Of a DNA stretch of 64,000 nt, positions 63,091-64,000 are shown one piece after another; position 1 is the stretch's first letter; the number at the start of each line of letters is the position of its first letter. Location of the stretch: assembly GCF_023507705.1 (NCBI RefSeq), contig NZ_JALBGD010000002.1, positions 372,001-436,000 of the forward strand, read 5' to 3'. The position numbers were made by a program, and so were the translations under genes. Below the pieces are notes generated by a model, which saw only the letters and a program-made list of their open reading frames with translations, ran no database searches and was not told the origin of the DNA. Source of the DNA: Stappia sp. WLB 29. Its GTDB lineage: Bacteria; Pseudomonadota; Alphaproteobacteria; Rhizobiales; Stappiaceae.

Positions 63091-63584
63091 TGTTGTGGGT
63101 CAAGGCGCTGCACATCGCCGCCATCGCCGTCTGGGTCGCCGGGCTGGTCTGCCTGCCGGGGCTCTATCTGCGCCGCGCTCATGTCCGTGACGAGACCGCC
63201 TTCAACACGCTGCACGTCACCGTGCGGTTCCTCTATGTGGCGATCGTCTCGCCGGCGGCCTTCGTCGCCGTCGGCAGCGGCACCGCGCTGGTGTTCCTGC
63301 GGCAGACCTTCGATGCGTGGTTCCAGCTCAAGCTCGCCTTCGTCGCGGTCCTGGTCGCGCTGCACGTCCTTGCCGGGACCGTCATCATCGGGCTGTTCCG
63401 GCGGGGCAGTGCCTATCCGCTCTGGCGAGGGATGATCGCCACGACGGCCGTCTCGGTCACGGCTGCCGCGATCCTCGTCGTGGTGCTCGCCAAGCCGGAC
63501 TTTGCGGACCTGCTGCCGCCGATCCTGTCCGAGCCCGGCGGGCTCCGGCGTCTTGCCGGCGCGCTCAGTCCTTTTCGGAGATGA
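63090..63584 (+). CDS. CopD/HemJ-like four-helix membrane protein
   Basis: 164 aa. MLWVKALHIAAIAVWVAGLV with a His in helix 1, later TLHVTVRFLYVAIVSPAAFV and LHVLAGTVIIGLF, a pattern of four helices with conserved His residues as in CopD and UPF0093 (HemJ) proteins, which may bind haem or copper. Role uncertain. Coupled to ctaG; its end overlaps the convergent DUF2231 gene by 20 bases. Confidence 0.75.
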   Translation: MLWVKALHIAAIAVWVAGLVCLPGLYLRRAHVRDETAFNTLHVTVRFLYVAIVSPAAFVAVGSGTALVFLRQTFDAWFQLKLAFVAVLVALHVLAGTVIIGLFRRGSAYPLWRGMIATTAVSVTAAAILVVVLAKPDFADLLPPILSEPGGLRRLAGALSPFRR

Positions 63585-64000
63585 TGAGGCCGATGCCGTG
63601 ATCGAACACGAGTTTGCCGCCATGCCAGCCCGCCAGCCCGGTGAAGACGCTGGCCAGCACCGACAGCATCAGGCCTTGCGGCAGCACCGCGTCGGGGTCG
63701 GTCAGCCGCAGGCCCCAATTGGTGCCGGCGGTTGCGATCAGCATCATCGCGGCCACGGCATGGGTCCAGCTCGCCACGCGGATGCGGATGCCGGACACCA
63801 GCAGCAGCTCGGCGGTTCCGACAAGTCCTGCCCCCACGCCGGCGAAGAAGGCGATGCCCGCCGACCACAGGCCGGCACGCAGCCAGAACGGATCGCCCGA
63901 CCACCAGTAGAACACGTCGCAGCCCAGCGTCGCGACGACCAGGGCGATGGGAAAATGCACGCTCATGGCATGCAGCGGGTGCCCCGCAACGGCAACGGTG
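63565..64000 (-). CDS. DUF2231 membrane protein, 5' end cut by the window
   Basis: The frame stays open to the window edge, so the start is outside. It reads GHPLHAMSVHFPIALV at the visible beginning, the hallmark of DUF2231, then four hydrophobic helices and a conserved HAVAAMMLIATAGTNWGLR, ending HGIGLIISEKD. DUF2231 proteins are predicted redox or haem-related membrane proteins of unknown function. Internal ATG at 63966 is not the start. Confidence 0.85.
   Translation of the reverse strand, partial: TVAVAGHPLHAMSVHFPIALVVATLGCDVFYWWSGDPFWLRAGLWSAGIAFFAGVGAGLVGTAELLLVSGIRIRVASWTHAVAAMMLIATAGTNWGLRLTDPDAVLPQGLMLSVLASVFTGLAGWHGGKLVFDHGIGLIISEKD

Overview
The window is GC-rich, almost fully coding DNA from an alphaproteobacterium. 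Many TRAP transporters, a Mo-dependent NAD-linked formate dehydrogenase, paired Ku genes with LigD, a NepR-type anti-sigma domain and many GGAAC-N16/17-NGTT promoters point to Hyphomicrobiales. A marine Stappiaceae-like host (Stappia/Roseibium type) is my guess, not something the sequence proves. I saw no rRNA, tRNA, CRISPR array or phage.

Layout. (1) 1-1727: the permease end of a TRAP transporter cut by the window edge. (2) 1734-7958: a copper-resistance segment next to an IS5-type transposase remnant. It holds a secreted small protein, a multicopper oxidase, a 42-aa membrane peptide, a DUF302 gene with an internal deletion, a broken VTT/DedA-like remnant, a P1B copper ATPase and a DUF411 protein, all on the minus strand. 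(3) 8039-14705: a TRAP transporter plus alpha/beta hydrolase, a divergent MarR regulator with twin palindromes between them, then a dihydroxyacetone-kinase-type gene. (4) 15009-20950: the complete fdsGBA-fdhD-fdsD formate dehydrogenase operon. (5) 21079-26978: a DUF188 gene, then a LysR-controlled cupin/hydrolase/TRAP operon ending in a strong hairpin. (6) 26992-34582: a GntR-controlled catabolic operon (2-hydroxyacid dehydrogenase, TRAP, GMC oxidoreductase, fumarylacetoacetase-family hydrolase). (7) 34614-43318: an XRE regulator divergent from TRAP-PyrK-PyrD-carbamoylase-PyrC. I read this as an orotate/dihydroorotate catabolic operon that would run pyrimidine synthesis backwards to aspartate. 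(8) 43376-64000: a stress island: DUF892, PRC-barrel, a GMC dehydrogenase/cytochrome c complex, DUF305, Ku, LigD, Ku, OtsA, FMN reductase, zinc-ribbon protein, BON, DUF3008, AI-2E-family permease, a NepR-domain protein and CtaG.

How it fits together. Five TRAP transporters in 38 kb, four of them with catabolic genes and three with a divergent regulator, describe an organism scavenging many organic acids. Three of the five have a GC-rich hairpin between the binding-protein gene and the small-permease gene, a likely way to make more binding protein than permease. The last 20 kb is unified by promoters: I found twelve well-placed GGAAC-N16/17-NGTT elements ahead of DNA-repair, trehalose, redox and small-protein genes. 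This is the motif read by EcfG-type general-stress sigma factors in alphaproteobacteria, and a NepR-domain gene lies inside the island under such a promoter. The two strongest leads are the orotate operon and this compact general-stress regulon.
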